A stretch of DNA of 6,071 bases, from contig JAHZNX010000144.1 of the NCBI GenBank assembly GCA_020028375.1, positions 1 to 6,071 on the forward strand, written 5' to 3'. The stretch comes from Betaproteobacteria bacterium (lineage in GTDB: Bacteria; Pseudomonadota; Gammaproteobacteria; Burkholderiales; SG8-41). Each line of letters opens with the position of its first letter. Within the stretch, counting starts at the first letter, position 1. The position numbers and the translations under genes are program-made. Below the pieces are notes generated by a model that was not told the DNA's origin, did no database searches, and was given only the letters and a program-made list of their open reading frames with translations. Shown here one piece after another: positions 1 to 5,525 of this stretch.

Positions 1-627
1 ACGAGCCTGGTGCTGAGCGCGCTGAGGATCGAGCGCGGCCGGGCCATGGAACAGCTCGAGCGGGCATTGGTCGAGCTCCGCGAACAGGCGGTCACCGATC
101 CGCTGACCGGTCTCTACAACCGCCGCTACCTGTGGGAATTCCTGCGCCGCGAATGGGTCCGCGCCAAACGCAGGAACGACACACTTGCCGTAATCATGAT
201 AGATATCGATCATTTCAAGCGCATCAACGATACCCACGGACACGAGGCTGGAGACTTCGTGCTGACGGCGGTCGCCGGGCTGCTCAGGAACCGGATCCGC
301 AGCAGCGACATCGTTTGCCGCTATGGCGGAGAGGAGTTCGCTCTCGTTCTGCCCGAGGCCTCGTGGGAAAGCGTGCGCCTCCGGGCCGAGGACATCCGGG
401 TCGCAATCAAGGGTCTCGACCTCAAGTATCAGGATGTGCTGCTTGGCAGGATCACAGCCTCGCTCGGCGTCGCGCTGTTCCCGGATCATGTGGACGATCT
501 GGACTCCCTGATGCACGCGGCCGACGCGGCGCTATACGAAGCGAAGAACGCGGGACGCGATCGAGCCGTGTTCTGCCCGCCAGGGCGATCCTCGCCCACG
601 CCTGCGGAGCGGACCACCCCCTTGTGA
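1..627 (+). CDS. Diguanylate cyclase, C-terminal GGDEF part (5' end outside window)
   Basis: This is the C-terminal 208 residues of a GGDEF-domain protein, the enzyme class that makes the second messenger cyclic di-GMP from two GTP. The frame is open from base 1, so the start lies upstream. A GTG at base 10 could be read as a start, but nothing supports it. Numbering from the first codon in the window, the domain begins with DPLTGLYN at 33-40. The metal-binding segment IDIDHFK is at 67-73, and the active-site loop GGEEF is at 109-113, so catalysis is expected. An RxxD inhibitory site (RSSD, 100-103) lies five residues before GGEEF, which in this family allows product inhibition. The first ~30 residues (TSLVLSALRI, then a Glu/Arg-rich helix) resemble the end of a GAF domain plus linker, so a GAF-GGDEF sensor is likely but inferred. 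The 20-residue tail after the domain is Pro-rich and unremarkable. The ligand sensed cannot be told from here. Confidence 0.93.
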   Translation, partial: TSLVLSALRIERGRAMEQLERALVELREQAVTDPLTGLYNRRYLWEFLRREWVRAKRRNDTLAVIMIDIDHFKRINDTHGHEAGDFVLTAVAGLLRNRIRSSDIVCRYGGEEFALVLPEASWESVRLRAEDIRVAIKGLDLKYQDVLLGRITASLGVALFPDHVDDLDSLMHAADAALYEAKNAGRDRAVFCPPGRSSPTPAERTTPL

Positions 628-721
628 GATAATCGCTGCGAATTCCGCGGAACGCAGCGGGTACGCCTTCCGGAACTGGATCGGGCGCCGGCTGCACGAC
701 GTTGCGTAGGACCTCGCATCC

Positions 722-1534
722 ATGCCGAAAGCGGACGACCCGCTGATCAGGATCAAGTACCTCAGGTTCTCCTACGGGCGGAACGTCGTCCTCAAGGGCG
801 TCGACCTCGAGGTGCCGCGCGGAAAGATCGTCGCGATCCTCGGCGCGAGCGGTTGCGGCAAGAGCACGCTGCTGCGCCTGATCGGCGGGCAGCTGAAGCC
901 CCGCGGCGGCTTCGTGGAGGTGGAAGGCCGGGTCGTGCGCGACATGCGGAACGACGAGCTCTACCGCATGCGCCGCAAGATGGGCATGATGTTCCAGAAA
1001 AGCGGCCTGTTCACGGATCTCTCGACCTTCGAAAACATCGCCTTTCCCATGCGCGAGCGCACGGCGCTGCCCGAATCGATCATCCGCGACCTGGTGATGA
1101 TGAAGCTCCACGCCGTGGGGCTGCGCGGCGCCCATAAGCTGATGCCGAACGAGCTGTCGGGCGGGATGCAGCGGCGCGTCGCGCTGGCGCGCGCGATCGC
1201 GCTCGACCCCATGCTCGTCATGTACGACGAGCCGTTCGCCGGCCTCGACCCGATTTCGCTCAACGTGATCGCGAACCTGATCCGGCGCCTGAACGACGCG
1301 CTGGGAGTGACCTCCATCGTGGTCACCTACGACGTGATGGAATCGCTCAAGATCGCGGACTACATCTACTTCATCGCCGACGGCGTCGTCGCCGCCCGCG
1401 GCACCGTCGAGGAAGTCAACGCCTCGAAGGACCCCTTCGTGCGCCAGTTCGTGGACTGCCTGCCCGACGGACCGGTGGCATTCCACTACCCCGCCAGGCC
1501 GGTTGCCGCTGATTTGCGGCTCAGCGCCTCCTGA
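722..1534 (+). CDS. mlaF: MlaF, ATPase of the Mla phospholipid ABC transporter
   Basis: This 270-residue protein is the cytoplasmic ATP-binding subunit of the Mla system, which moves phospholipids between the inner membrane and the periplasmic carrier MlaC to keep the outer membrane asymmetric. In the known complex it pairs with the permease MlaE, the MCE protein MlaD and the STAS protein MlaB. Visible motifs are Walker A GASGCGKST (41-49), Q-loop Q92, signature LSGGM (145-149), Walker B with catalytic DE (169-170) and D-loop GLD (174-176). Family-specific stretches match E. coli MlaF closely: LLRLIGGQ, LFTD, MMKL.AVGLRGA.KLMP.ELSGGM, and the tail VRQF...DGPV.F.YPA (240-258), which in E. coli MlaF contacts the neighbouring subunit. 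The length equals the usual ~269. The H-loop reads VVTYDV, so residue 203 is Tyr where His is expected. The ATG has a TAGGA at 707-711 as a plausible ribosome site. The gene follows the GGDEF gene by 94 bases, and no other mla gene follows it. Confidence 0.93.
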   Translation: MPKADDPLIRIKYLRFSYGRNVVLKGVDLEVPRGKIVAILGASGCGKSTLLRLIGGQLKPRGGFVEVEGRVVRDMRNDELYRMRRKMGMMFQKSGLFTDLSTFENIAFPMRERTALPESIIRDLVMMKLHAVGLRGAHKLMPNELSGGMQRRVALARAIALDPMLVMYDEPFAGLDPISLNVIANLIRRLNDALGVTSIVVTYDVMESLKIADYIYFIADGVVAARGTVEEVNASKDPFVRQFVDCLPDGPVAFHYPARPVAADLRLSAS

Positions 1535-1538
1535 GCCG
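1517..1538. repeat. Inverted repeat across the mlaF stop codon
   Basis: A perfect 7-bp inverted repeat, CGGCTCA (1517-1523) and TGAGCCG (1532-1538), encloses an 8-base loop, and the mlaF TGA lies in the right arm. A second small stem, CGTCC-GCG-GGACG, lies a few bases on. Neither is followed by a T-run in either direction. This could help separate the convergent transcripts of mlaF and the DUF488 gene, but it is not a classical intrinsic terminator and may be chance in GC-rich DNA. Confidence 0.3.
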
Positions 1539-1560
1539 GCAGCGCGTCCGCGGGACGTCG

Positions 1561-2097
1561 CTACAGCTCGAGCTGCGGCTGTTCGCCGGCGTCGTAGACG
1601 AGCTGTTCTCCATCGCCGCGTGCAAGCCGGCTCAGGGCGTGCTCCTTGCGCTGCCCGGGGCTCACGAGATGGAGCACGCGGAAGCCGCGAGCGACAAGGC
1701 TGTCGGCAATCAGGTAACGGTGGCACTTCCACGGCAGCCGTTCCGCGCACATGATGGCGGCGGGCGTGGCGCTTCCGAGTCCGATCAGTCGCGCGAGGCC
1801 TTCGCGGAACGTCCCGTTCTCCATGTAGTCAGCATAGGCGCGGAAGCCCGGGTTCCTGAGCGCGACGTGCGGCGAGTTCTTCGCGGGCATGCGGCGGCCG
1901 CCGAGCGCTTTGCCCTCCCAGACGTAGCGGATCCCCGCGTCCGCAAGCGAGCACTCGAGCGATGCGCGCGCGAACTGCGGATGACGGCGCGATGCGGGGT
2001 AAGCGCGGATGTCCACCAGGCACTCGATCGCCGCGTCCTTGAGCAGCCCCGCGAATTCTTCGATGGAGCGGCTGCCGTGGCCGATCGTATAGATCAC
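1561..2097 (-). CDS. DUF488 family protein
   Basis: This 178-residue soluble protein belongs to the DUF488 family, whose biochemical role is not established. The family pattern is clear: TIGHGSRSIEEF at the N terminus (4-15), LVDIRAYPASRRHPQF (27-42), a central LGG (65-67), and the conserved Cys block C117-A-E119 followed by C125-H126-R127. The last of these could form a metal or catalytic site, but that is inference. There is no signal peptide or membrane segment. The start is a GTG at 2095-2097 that overlaps the TGA stop of the upstream gene as GTGA, a layout typical of translational coupling. No good Shine-Dalgarno is visible, only a GAG/GTGAG stretch. The gene ends 26 bases from the convergent mlaF stop. 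Family assignment is secure; function is unknown. The link to the upstream SAM-cleaving enzyme suggests a shared pathway but does not prove it. Confidence 0.88.
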   Translation of the reverse strand: MIYTIGHGSRSIEEFAGLLKDAAIECLVDIRAYPASRRHPQFARASLECSLADAGIRYVWEGKALGGRRMPAKNSPHVALRNPGFRAYADYMENGTFREGLARLIGLGSATPAAIMCAERLPWKCHRYLIADSLVARGFRVLHLVSPGQRKEHALSRLARGDGEQLVYDAGEQPQLEL

Positions 2098-2825
2098 TGC
2101 TCACTCGCAATGCCGACGGCGTCGCCGATCCGGAGACCGAGCCTGGCCGCCGCACTGTCGGAATTCGCAGCAATTTCCGCGAGACCGACGCTGTTCTCGT
2201 ACCAGAACGCCTCCCCCGACGGCGCGTCGGAGAAGACCCGTGCGCGGACGATCCGGCGGTCCCTGACCGCCAGCCGCGCCGTGCGCGGCAGGCCGCTCGC
2301 GCGCAGCCCCGTCATGGCATTTCCATAATGATCCACGTAGATGACTTCGGCGATGTCGCGGGGTCCGAAGTTGACGGCAAGCGCTCCCTTTCTGAGCTTC
2401 GCCTGCGCGCGGCCGCCGCGTGCGAGCATCGCGGCGACCGGAGCGAACAGGTCGCGCCCGTGGAAGGAGGCGGACAGCTCCTTCGGCCGCCAGCCGATCG
2501 AGTACGCCTCGCACTTCTTCGCGCGCGCCGCCGCCACCGAGATCAAGCCATTGTCGGGCCCGATGAACCAGCGCCCGTCCGCCAGCACCGCAACCGGCGC
2601 CCGTATGCCGCCCACGCCGGGGTCCACGACAGCCAGCGTGACGCTGCCCCTGGGGATCCGCTCCGCGAGCGCGGCGAGCAGATGCGCCCCCGCCTTGACG
2701 TTGAAAGCGGACGCGTCGTTGAGGAGATCGATGACGGCATGCTTCGGCGCGTAGGTCTGCAGGACCGCCTTCACCTGACCGACATAGATGCCAGCAGCTC
2801 CGAAGTCCGTGAACAGAAAGATCAT
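2094..2825 (-). CDS. SAM hydroxide adenosyltransferase (DUF62, SAM hydrolase)
   Basis: This 243-residue cytoplasmic enzyme belongs to the DUF62 family, whose characterised members split S-adenosylmethionine into adenosine and methionine using water/hydroxide. The fluorinases and chlorinases that use halide are relatives. Sequence support in order: N-terminal FLFTDFG (3-9), VVDPGVGGIR (66-75), GPDNGL (89-94), FHGRDLFAPVAA (121-132), and a C-terminal-domain VDHYGNAMTG. The Asp-Arg-His set described for archaeal members is matched by D68, R75 and H122. The chain is shorter than fluorinases (about 300 residues), which favours the hydrolase-type role over halogenation. The ATG start gives the canonical N terminus, although no strong ribosome site precedes it. 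The gene lies just after the alpha operon terminator, so it probably has its own weak promoter or relies on read-through. A TATAGAAT sequence (minus strand, about 2832-2839) is suggestive. It overlaps the DUF488 gene by four bases. Confidence 0.92.
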   Translation of the reverse strand: MIFLFTDFGAAGIYVGQVKAVLQTYAPKHAVIDLLNDASAFNVKAGAHLLAALAERIPRGSVTLAVVDPGVGGIRAPVAVLADGRWFIGPDNGLISVAAARAKKCEAYSIGWRPKELSASFHGRDLFAPVAAMLARGGRAQAKLRKGALAVNFGPRDIAEVIYVDHYGNAMTGLRASGLPRTARLAVRDRRIVRARVFSDAPSGEAFWYENSVGLAEIAANSDSAAARLGLRIGDAVGIASEQ

Positions 2826-2845
2826 GCGAGGATTCTATACTCACC

Positions 2846-2875
2846 AAAAGAAAAAGCCGGCTTGCGGCCGGCTTT
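2846..2875 (-). terminator. Intrinsic terminator of the alpha ribosomal operon
   Basis: On the minus strand a perfect 9-bp stem, AAAGCCGGC pairing with GCCGGCTTT (2853-2861 and 2867-2875), with a 5-base loop, is followed directly by the T-rich tract TTTTTCTTTT (2855 down to 2846). It begins 21 bases after the rplQ stop. This is a textbook rho-independent terminator and marks the end of the rpmJ-to-rplQ transcript before the DUF62 gene. Confidence 0.93.
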
Positions 2876-2896
2876 GAAGATGATGCCTGGTGTGGT

Positions 2897-3355
2897 TCAT
2901 GCGGCCTTTGCGGCCTTCTCTTTCGCCCCCCTGCGGGCCCCCTCCTTGTCCGTTGCCGCCTTCGCATTCTTGCCCTGCGCGCCCTGCGCACCGGCCTCCG
3001 GGCGGTCCATCAGCTCGACGAACGCCATCGGCGCGTTGTCGCCTTTGCGGAAGCCGGACTTGAGGATGCGGAGATAACCGCCATTCCTCCTGGCGTAGCG
3101 CGGCCCCAGCTCGTCGAACACCTTCACCACGACCTCGCGGTCGCGCAGGCGATTGAAGGCGAGCCGGCGGTTGGCGAGCGAGGGCTTCTTGCCGAGCGTG
3201 ATGATGGGCTCCACCACGCGCCGCAGCTCCTTCGCCTTGGGCAGCGTGGTCTGGATCGCCTCGTGCCGGAGCAGCGAGTTCGCCATATTACGGAACATCG
3301 CCAGGCGATGGCTGCTGGTGCGGTTGAGTTTTCTCAGTCCATGTCGGTGACGCAT
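2897..3355 (-). CDS. rplQ: 50S ribosomal protein L17
   Basis: L17 is a large-subunit protein that sits near the polypeptide exit tunnel. The N terminus MRHRHGLRKLNRTSSHRLAM and the motifs HEAIQTTLPKAKELR (31-45), ITLGKK (52-57), RRNGGYLRILK (89-99) and GDNAPMAFVEL (105-115) are diagnostic. The conserved core ends near residue 119. A further ~32 residues rich in Ala, Lys and Gly follow, giving 152 residues against 127 in E. coli. This is a probably disordered basic tail with KAA-like repeats. An AAGGAA ribosome site (minus strand, 3361-3366) lies a few bases before the ATG. It is the last gene of the alpha operon, 49 bases after rpoA, as in most proteobacteria, and is followed by a strong terminator. 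Confidence 0.98.
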   Translation of the reverse strand: MRHRHGLRKLNRTSSHRLAMFRNMANSLLRHEAIQTTLPKAKELRRVVEPIITLGKKPSLANRRLAFNRLRDREVVVKVFDELGPRYARRNGGYLRILKSGFRKGDNAPMAFVELMDRPEAGAQGAQGKNAKAATDKEGARRGAKEKAAKAA

Positions 3356-3383
3356 GTTCGTTCCTTACCAAAGGATGACCGGG

Positions 3384-3418
3384 TCTGCCTTCATCCTTCT
3401 GCCTTCATCCTTGAATCT
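3384..3418. repeat. Tandem degenerate heptamer repeat between rpoA and rplQ
   Basis: On the plus strand the sequence is five 7-base units: TCTGCCT, TCATCCT, TCTGCCT, TCATCCT and TGAATCT. Equivalently it is a perfect 14-base direct duplication (3384-3397 and 3398-3411) plus a decayed unit. It runs from the intergenic spacer through the rpoA stop codon (3405-3407) into its last codons. On the transcript the units read AGGATGA/AGGCAGA and so resemble Shine-Dalgarno cores, but they are too far from the rplQ start to be its main ribosome site. Confidence 0.75.
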
Positions 3419-4391
3419 TCTCGAGCCCCACCGGCGGCCAGTTCTCGAGCTTCATCCCCAGGGTAAGGCCCCGCGTGGCGAGGACTTCCTTGATCTCGTT
3501 CAGCGACTTGCGGCCCAGGTTCGGGGTCTTGAGGAGCTCGGTCTCGCTCCTCTGGATGAGGTCGCCGATGTAATAGATGTTCTCGGCCTTGAGGCAGTTG
3601 GCCGAACGCACCGTCAACTCCAGGTCGTCCACGGGGCGCAGGAGGATCGGGTCGATCTGGGTCGCCTTCTTCTCCTCGATCTGCGTCGGCAGGCCCTTCA
3701 GATCCGCGAATACCGTGAGCTGCTCGACGAGGATGCGCGCCGCGAAGCGCACCGATTCCTCGGGGTCGATCGCACCGTTGGTCTCGACGTCGATCACCAG
3801 CTTGTCGAGGTCGGTGCGCTGCTCGACGCGCGCCGCTTCGACCGCGTAGCTCACGCGGCGCACCGGGCTGAAGGAGGCGTCGAGCAGGATGCTGCCGACG
3901 ACGCGCCCCTCCTCGGGACTGCTCTTGCGGGTGGTCGCCGCGATGTAGCCGCGCCCCTGCATGACCTTGATTTCCATGTCGAGCTTGCCGCCCGCGGCGA
4001 GGTGCGCGATGACGTGGTCGGGATTGACGATCTCCACGTCGTGCATCGGCTCGATGTCGCCGGCGGTCACCACGCCTTCGCCCGACTTCCGGAGCGAGAG
4101 CAGGGCCTCCTCGCGATTGTGCATCTTCAGCACGACGCCCTTGAGGTTCAGCAGCAGGTCCACTACGTCCTCCTGCACGCCGTCGATGGTGGAGTACTCG
4201 TGCAGCACGCCGCCGATCTTGACCTCGGTCGCCGCGTAGCCCGGCAGCGAGGAAAGCAGCGTGCGCCGGAGCGCGTTGCCGAGCGTGTGGCCGTAGCCGC
4301 GCTCGAACGGCTCCATCGTGAGGCGGGCGTGGTACGGCGAGATGTTCTGGACGTCGATGATACGGGGCTTCAGGAAGCTGCTGCTTGCCAT
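3405..4391 (-). CDS. rpoA: RNA polymerase alpha subunit
   Basis: This 328-residue alpha subunit forms the dimer that nucleates assembly of RNA polymerase and contacts promoter UP elements and activators. The N-terminal domain carries the assembly motif GHTLGNALRRTLLSSLPG (34-51) and the family blocks VLHEYSTIDGVQEDVVDLLLNLK (62-84) and DLDKLVIDVETNG (194-206). A linker near 235-247 leads to the C-terminal domain, with DLELTVRSANCLKAENIYYIGDL (256-278), in which R262 matches the DNA-contacting R265 of E. coli, then PNLGRKSLNEIKEVL (290-304) and LENWPP. Length matches E. coli (329). The frame stays open upstream through rpsD in another frame, but the true start is the ATG at 4389-4391, supported by an AAGAGGT ribosome site and the normal N terminus. 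It lies 23 bases after rpsD. The 3' end overlaps a heptamer repeat, which gives the final KIQG. Confidence 0.98.
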   Translation of the reverse strand: MASSSFLKPRIIDVQNISPYHARLTMEPFERGYGHTLGNALRRTLLSSLPGYAATEVKIGGVLHEYSTIDGVQEDVVDLLLNLKGVVLKMHNREEALLSLRKSGEGVVTAGDIEPMHDVEIVNPDHVIAHLAAGGKLDMEIKVMQGRGYIAATTRKSSPEEGRVVGSILLDASFSPVRRVSYAVEAARVEQRTDLDKLVIDVETNGAIDPEESVRFAARILVEQLTVFADLKGLPTQIEEKKATQIDPILLRPVDDLELTVRSANCLKAENIYYIGDLIQRSETELLKTPNLGRKSLNEIKEVLATRGLTLGMKLENWPPVGLEKIQG

Positions 4392-4400
4392 GGTTCGATG

Positions 4401-4407
4401 ACCTCTT
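4401..4407 (-). promoter_or_regulatory. Shine-Dalgarno site of rpoA
   Basis: AAGAGGT on the minus strand lies 9 bases before the ATG at 4391. It fixes the rpoA start inside a much longer open frame that runs on to 5018. The same CAAGAGGTNATC context recurs before rpsD. Confidence 0.75.
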
Positions 4408-4414
4408 GCGACGA

Positions 4415-5041
4415 TTATTTCGAGTAGAGCTCGACCACCAGCGATTCGTTGATGGTGGACGGGAGCTCCGTGCGTTGCGGCCGTGCCTTGAATTTGCCCT
4501 TGAGCGCCTTGGCGTCGACTTCCAGCCACTCCGGAAAGCCGCGTCCCTCCGCCGCTTCCGCCGCGCCCTTGATGCGCAGCTGCTGCTTGGCCTTGCCGGC
4601 GACCTCGATCACGTCGCCCGGGCGGCAGACAAAGGAGGGTATGTTGACGCGCCGGCCGTTCACCAGGATGCCGTTGTGGCGCACGATCTGGCGCGCCTCG
4701 GTGCGGGAGGAGCCGAATCCCATGCGGTAGGCGACCGTGTCGAGCCGGCTCTCCAGCAGCTGCAGGAGGTTCTCGCCGGTGATGCCCTTCTTCTGCTCGG
4801 CGTCGTGATAGATCTTGCGGAACTGGCGCTCGAGCAGCCCGTAGATGCGCCGCACCTTCTGCTTCTCGCGCAGCTGCACACCGTAGCCGGAGAGGCGGGT
4901 GTTCTTCTGGCCGTGCTGCCCCGGCGGATAGTTGCGGCGCTCGATTGCGCACTTGTCGGTGAAGCACTTCTCGCCCTTGAGGAAGAGCTTCTCCCCTTCC
5001 CGGCGGCATTGCCGGCACTTCGCGTCGAGATTTCTGGCCAT
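4415..5041 (-). CDS. rpsD: 30S ribosomal protein S4, zinc-binding form
   Basis: S4 binds the 5' domain of 16S rRNA as a primary assembly protein. In enterobacteria it also represses translation of the alpha operon, and such feedback may exist here but is not shown. Diagnostic stretches are PGQHGQ (40-45), YGVQLREKQKVRRIYGLLERQFRKIY, the S4 RNA-binding fold around SRLDTVAYRMGFGSSRTEARQIVRHNGILVNGRRVNIPS, and the end INESLVVELYSK. Unlike E. coli S4, the N terminus holds four cysteines, C9, C12, C26 and C31 (CX2C...CX4C), matching the zinc-ribbon form known in many other bacteria. Length of 208 residues is normal. The frame is open upstream into rpsK, but the ATG at 5039-5041 gives the universal MARN start and has an AAGAGGTA site at 5051-5058. 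It lies 80 bases after rpsK, an unusually long gap for this operon, and that gap holds a hairpin. Confidence 0.98.
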   Translation of the reverse strand: MARNLDAKCRQCRREGEKLFLKGEKCFTDKCAIERRNYPPGQHGQKNTRLSGYGVQLREKQKVRRIYGLLERQFRKIYHDAEQKKGITGENLLQLLESRLDTVAYRMGFGSSRTEARQIVRHNGILVNGRRVNIPSFVCRPGDVIEVAGKAKQQLRIKGAAEAAEGRGFPEWLEVDAKALKGKFKARPQRTELPSTINESLVVELYSK

Positions 5042-5050
5042 GTTCCTGAT

Positions 5051-5058
5051 TACCTCTT
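5051..5058 (-). promoter_or_regulatory. Shine-Dalgarno site of rpsD
   Basis: AAGAGGTA on the minus strand lies 9 bases before the rpsD ATG. A second AGGAA directly next to the ATG is too close to act. This site decides the start within an upstream-open frame and matches the one before rpoA. Confidence 0.7.
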
Positions 5059-5067
5059 GATCATCTG

Positions 5068-5103
5068 TCGGGGTGCACGAGGGGAGTATCCCCTCGTTCC
5101 CGA
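5068..5103 (-). repeat. Strong hairpin in the rpsK-rpsD spacer
   Basis: A perfect 9-bp inverted repeat, ACGAGGGGA (5077-5085) and TCCCCTCGT (5089-5097), has a 3-base loop. An outer 5-bp stem, TCGGG (5068-5072) with CCCGA (5099-5103), extends it across a small internal loop. On the rpsK-rpsD transcript it ends about 10 bases before the rpsD ribosome site. There is no U-run after it, so it is not an intrinsic terminator. It could be a regulatory or processing stem, or a copy of a dispersed intergenic palindrome. Confidence 0.7.
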
Positions 5104-5121
5104 TATTCGTTCTCCTGGCCG

Positions 5122-5511
5122 CTAGACGCGCCGCTTCTTCGGCGGGCGGCAGCCGTTGTGCGGCACCGGCGTCACGTCGGATATCTGCGTGATCTTGAAG
5201 CCGGCCGCGTTGAGCGCGCGCACCGCCGACTCGCGCCCCGGTCCCGGGCCCTTGATATGCACCTCGAGGTTCTTCACGCCGCATTCCTGGGCAAGCGCGC
5301 CCGCGCGGCCGGCGGCCACCTGCGCGGCGAATGGCGTGCTCTTGCGCGAGCCCTTGAATCCGTTCGAGCCGCAGGTCGCCCACGCGAGCGTGTTGCCCTG
5401 GCGGTCGGTGATGGTGACGATGGTGTTATTGAAGGACGCGTGGATGTGGGCGATGCCCTCCGCCACGTTCTTCTTGACCTTCTTGCGTACCCGGGTGCTG
5501 GCTTTGGCCAT
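5122..5511 (-). CDS. rpsK: 30S ribosomal protein S11
   Basis: S11 is part of the small-subunit platform near the mRNA exit and the 16S 3' region. The 129-residue chain is the standard length. Highly conserved blocks are VAEGIAHIHASFNNTIVTITDRQGN (16-40), GFKGSRKSTPFAAQVAA (51-67), CGVKNLEVHIKGPGPGRESAVRAL (77-100), and the C-terminal DVTPVPHNGCRPPKKRRV. The ATG has a GAGG ribosome site at 5521-5524 that sits next to the rpsM stop. Only 14 bases separate the two genes, so they are almost certainly co-transcribed and probably co-translated. Nothing in the protein is unusual. Confidence 0.98.
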   Translation of the reverse strand: MAKASTRVRKKVKKNVAEGIAHIHASFNNTIVTITDRQGNTLAWATCGSNGFKGSRKSTPFAAQVAAGRAGALAQECGVKNLEVHIKGPGPGRESAVRALNAAGFKITQISDVTPVPHNGCRPPKKRRV

Positions 5512-5525
5512 GGCTATGTTCCTCG

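Noticed and set aside
628..633. GATAAT as a -10 box for an mlaF promoter
   Set aside because: No matching -35 element is found at a suitable distance; a single hexamer is not enough evidence.
452..1750. 432-codon open frame on the minus strand opposite mlaF
   Set aside because: It is antisense to the clear GGDEF and mlaF genes, has Arg/Ala/His-rich low-complexity composition typical of GC-rich shadow frames, and shows no recognisable domain.
2832..2839. TATAGAAT (minus strand) as promoter of the DUF62 gene
   Set aside because: Position is attractive just after the terminator, but the expected -35 region falls in the terminator stem and does not match, and the start point would leave almost no leader; kept only as a remark.
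2328..3077. 249-codon plus-strand frame opposite the DUF62 gene and rplQ
   Set aside because: It crosses the terminator and two well-identified minus-strand genes and has no domain signature.
3354..4427. 357-codon open frame on the plus strand opposite rpoA
   Set aside because: It is the complement of rpoA codons, with repetitive Val/Asp/His/Leu-rich composition and no family match; a shadow frame.
3405..5018. Apparent fusion of ~209 extra residues to the N terminus of RNA polymerase alpha
   Set aside because: The extra part is rpsD read in the wrong frame; rpoA has its own ATG, ribosome site and normal N terminus at 4391.
4415..5383. N-terminally extended S4 reading back into rpsK
   Set aside because: The frame is open only because stop codons are rare in GC-rich DNA; the conserved MARN start with a good ribosome site is at 5041.
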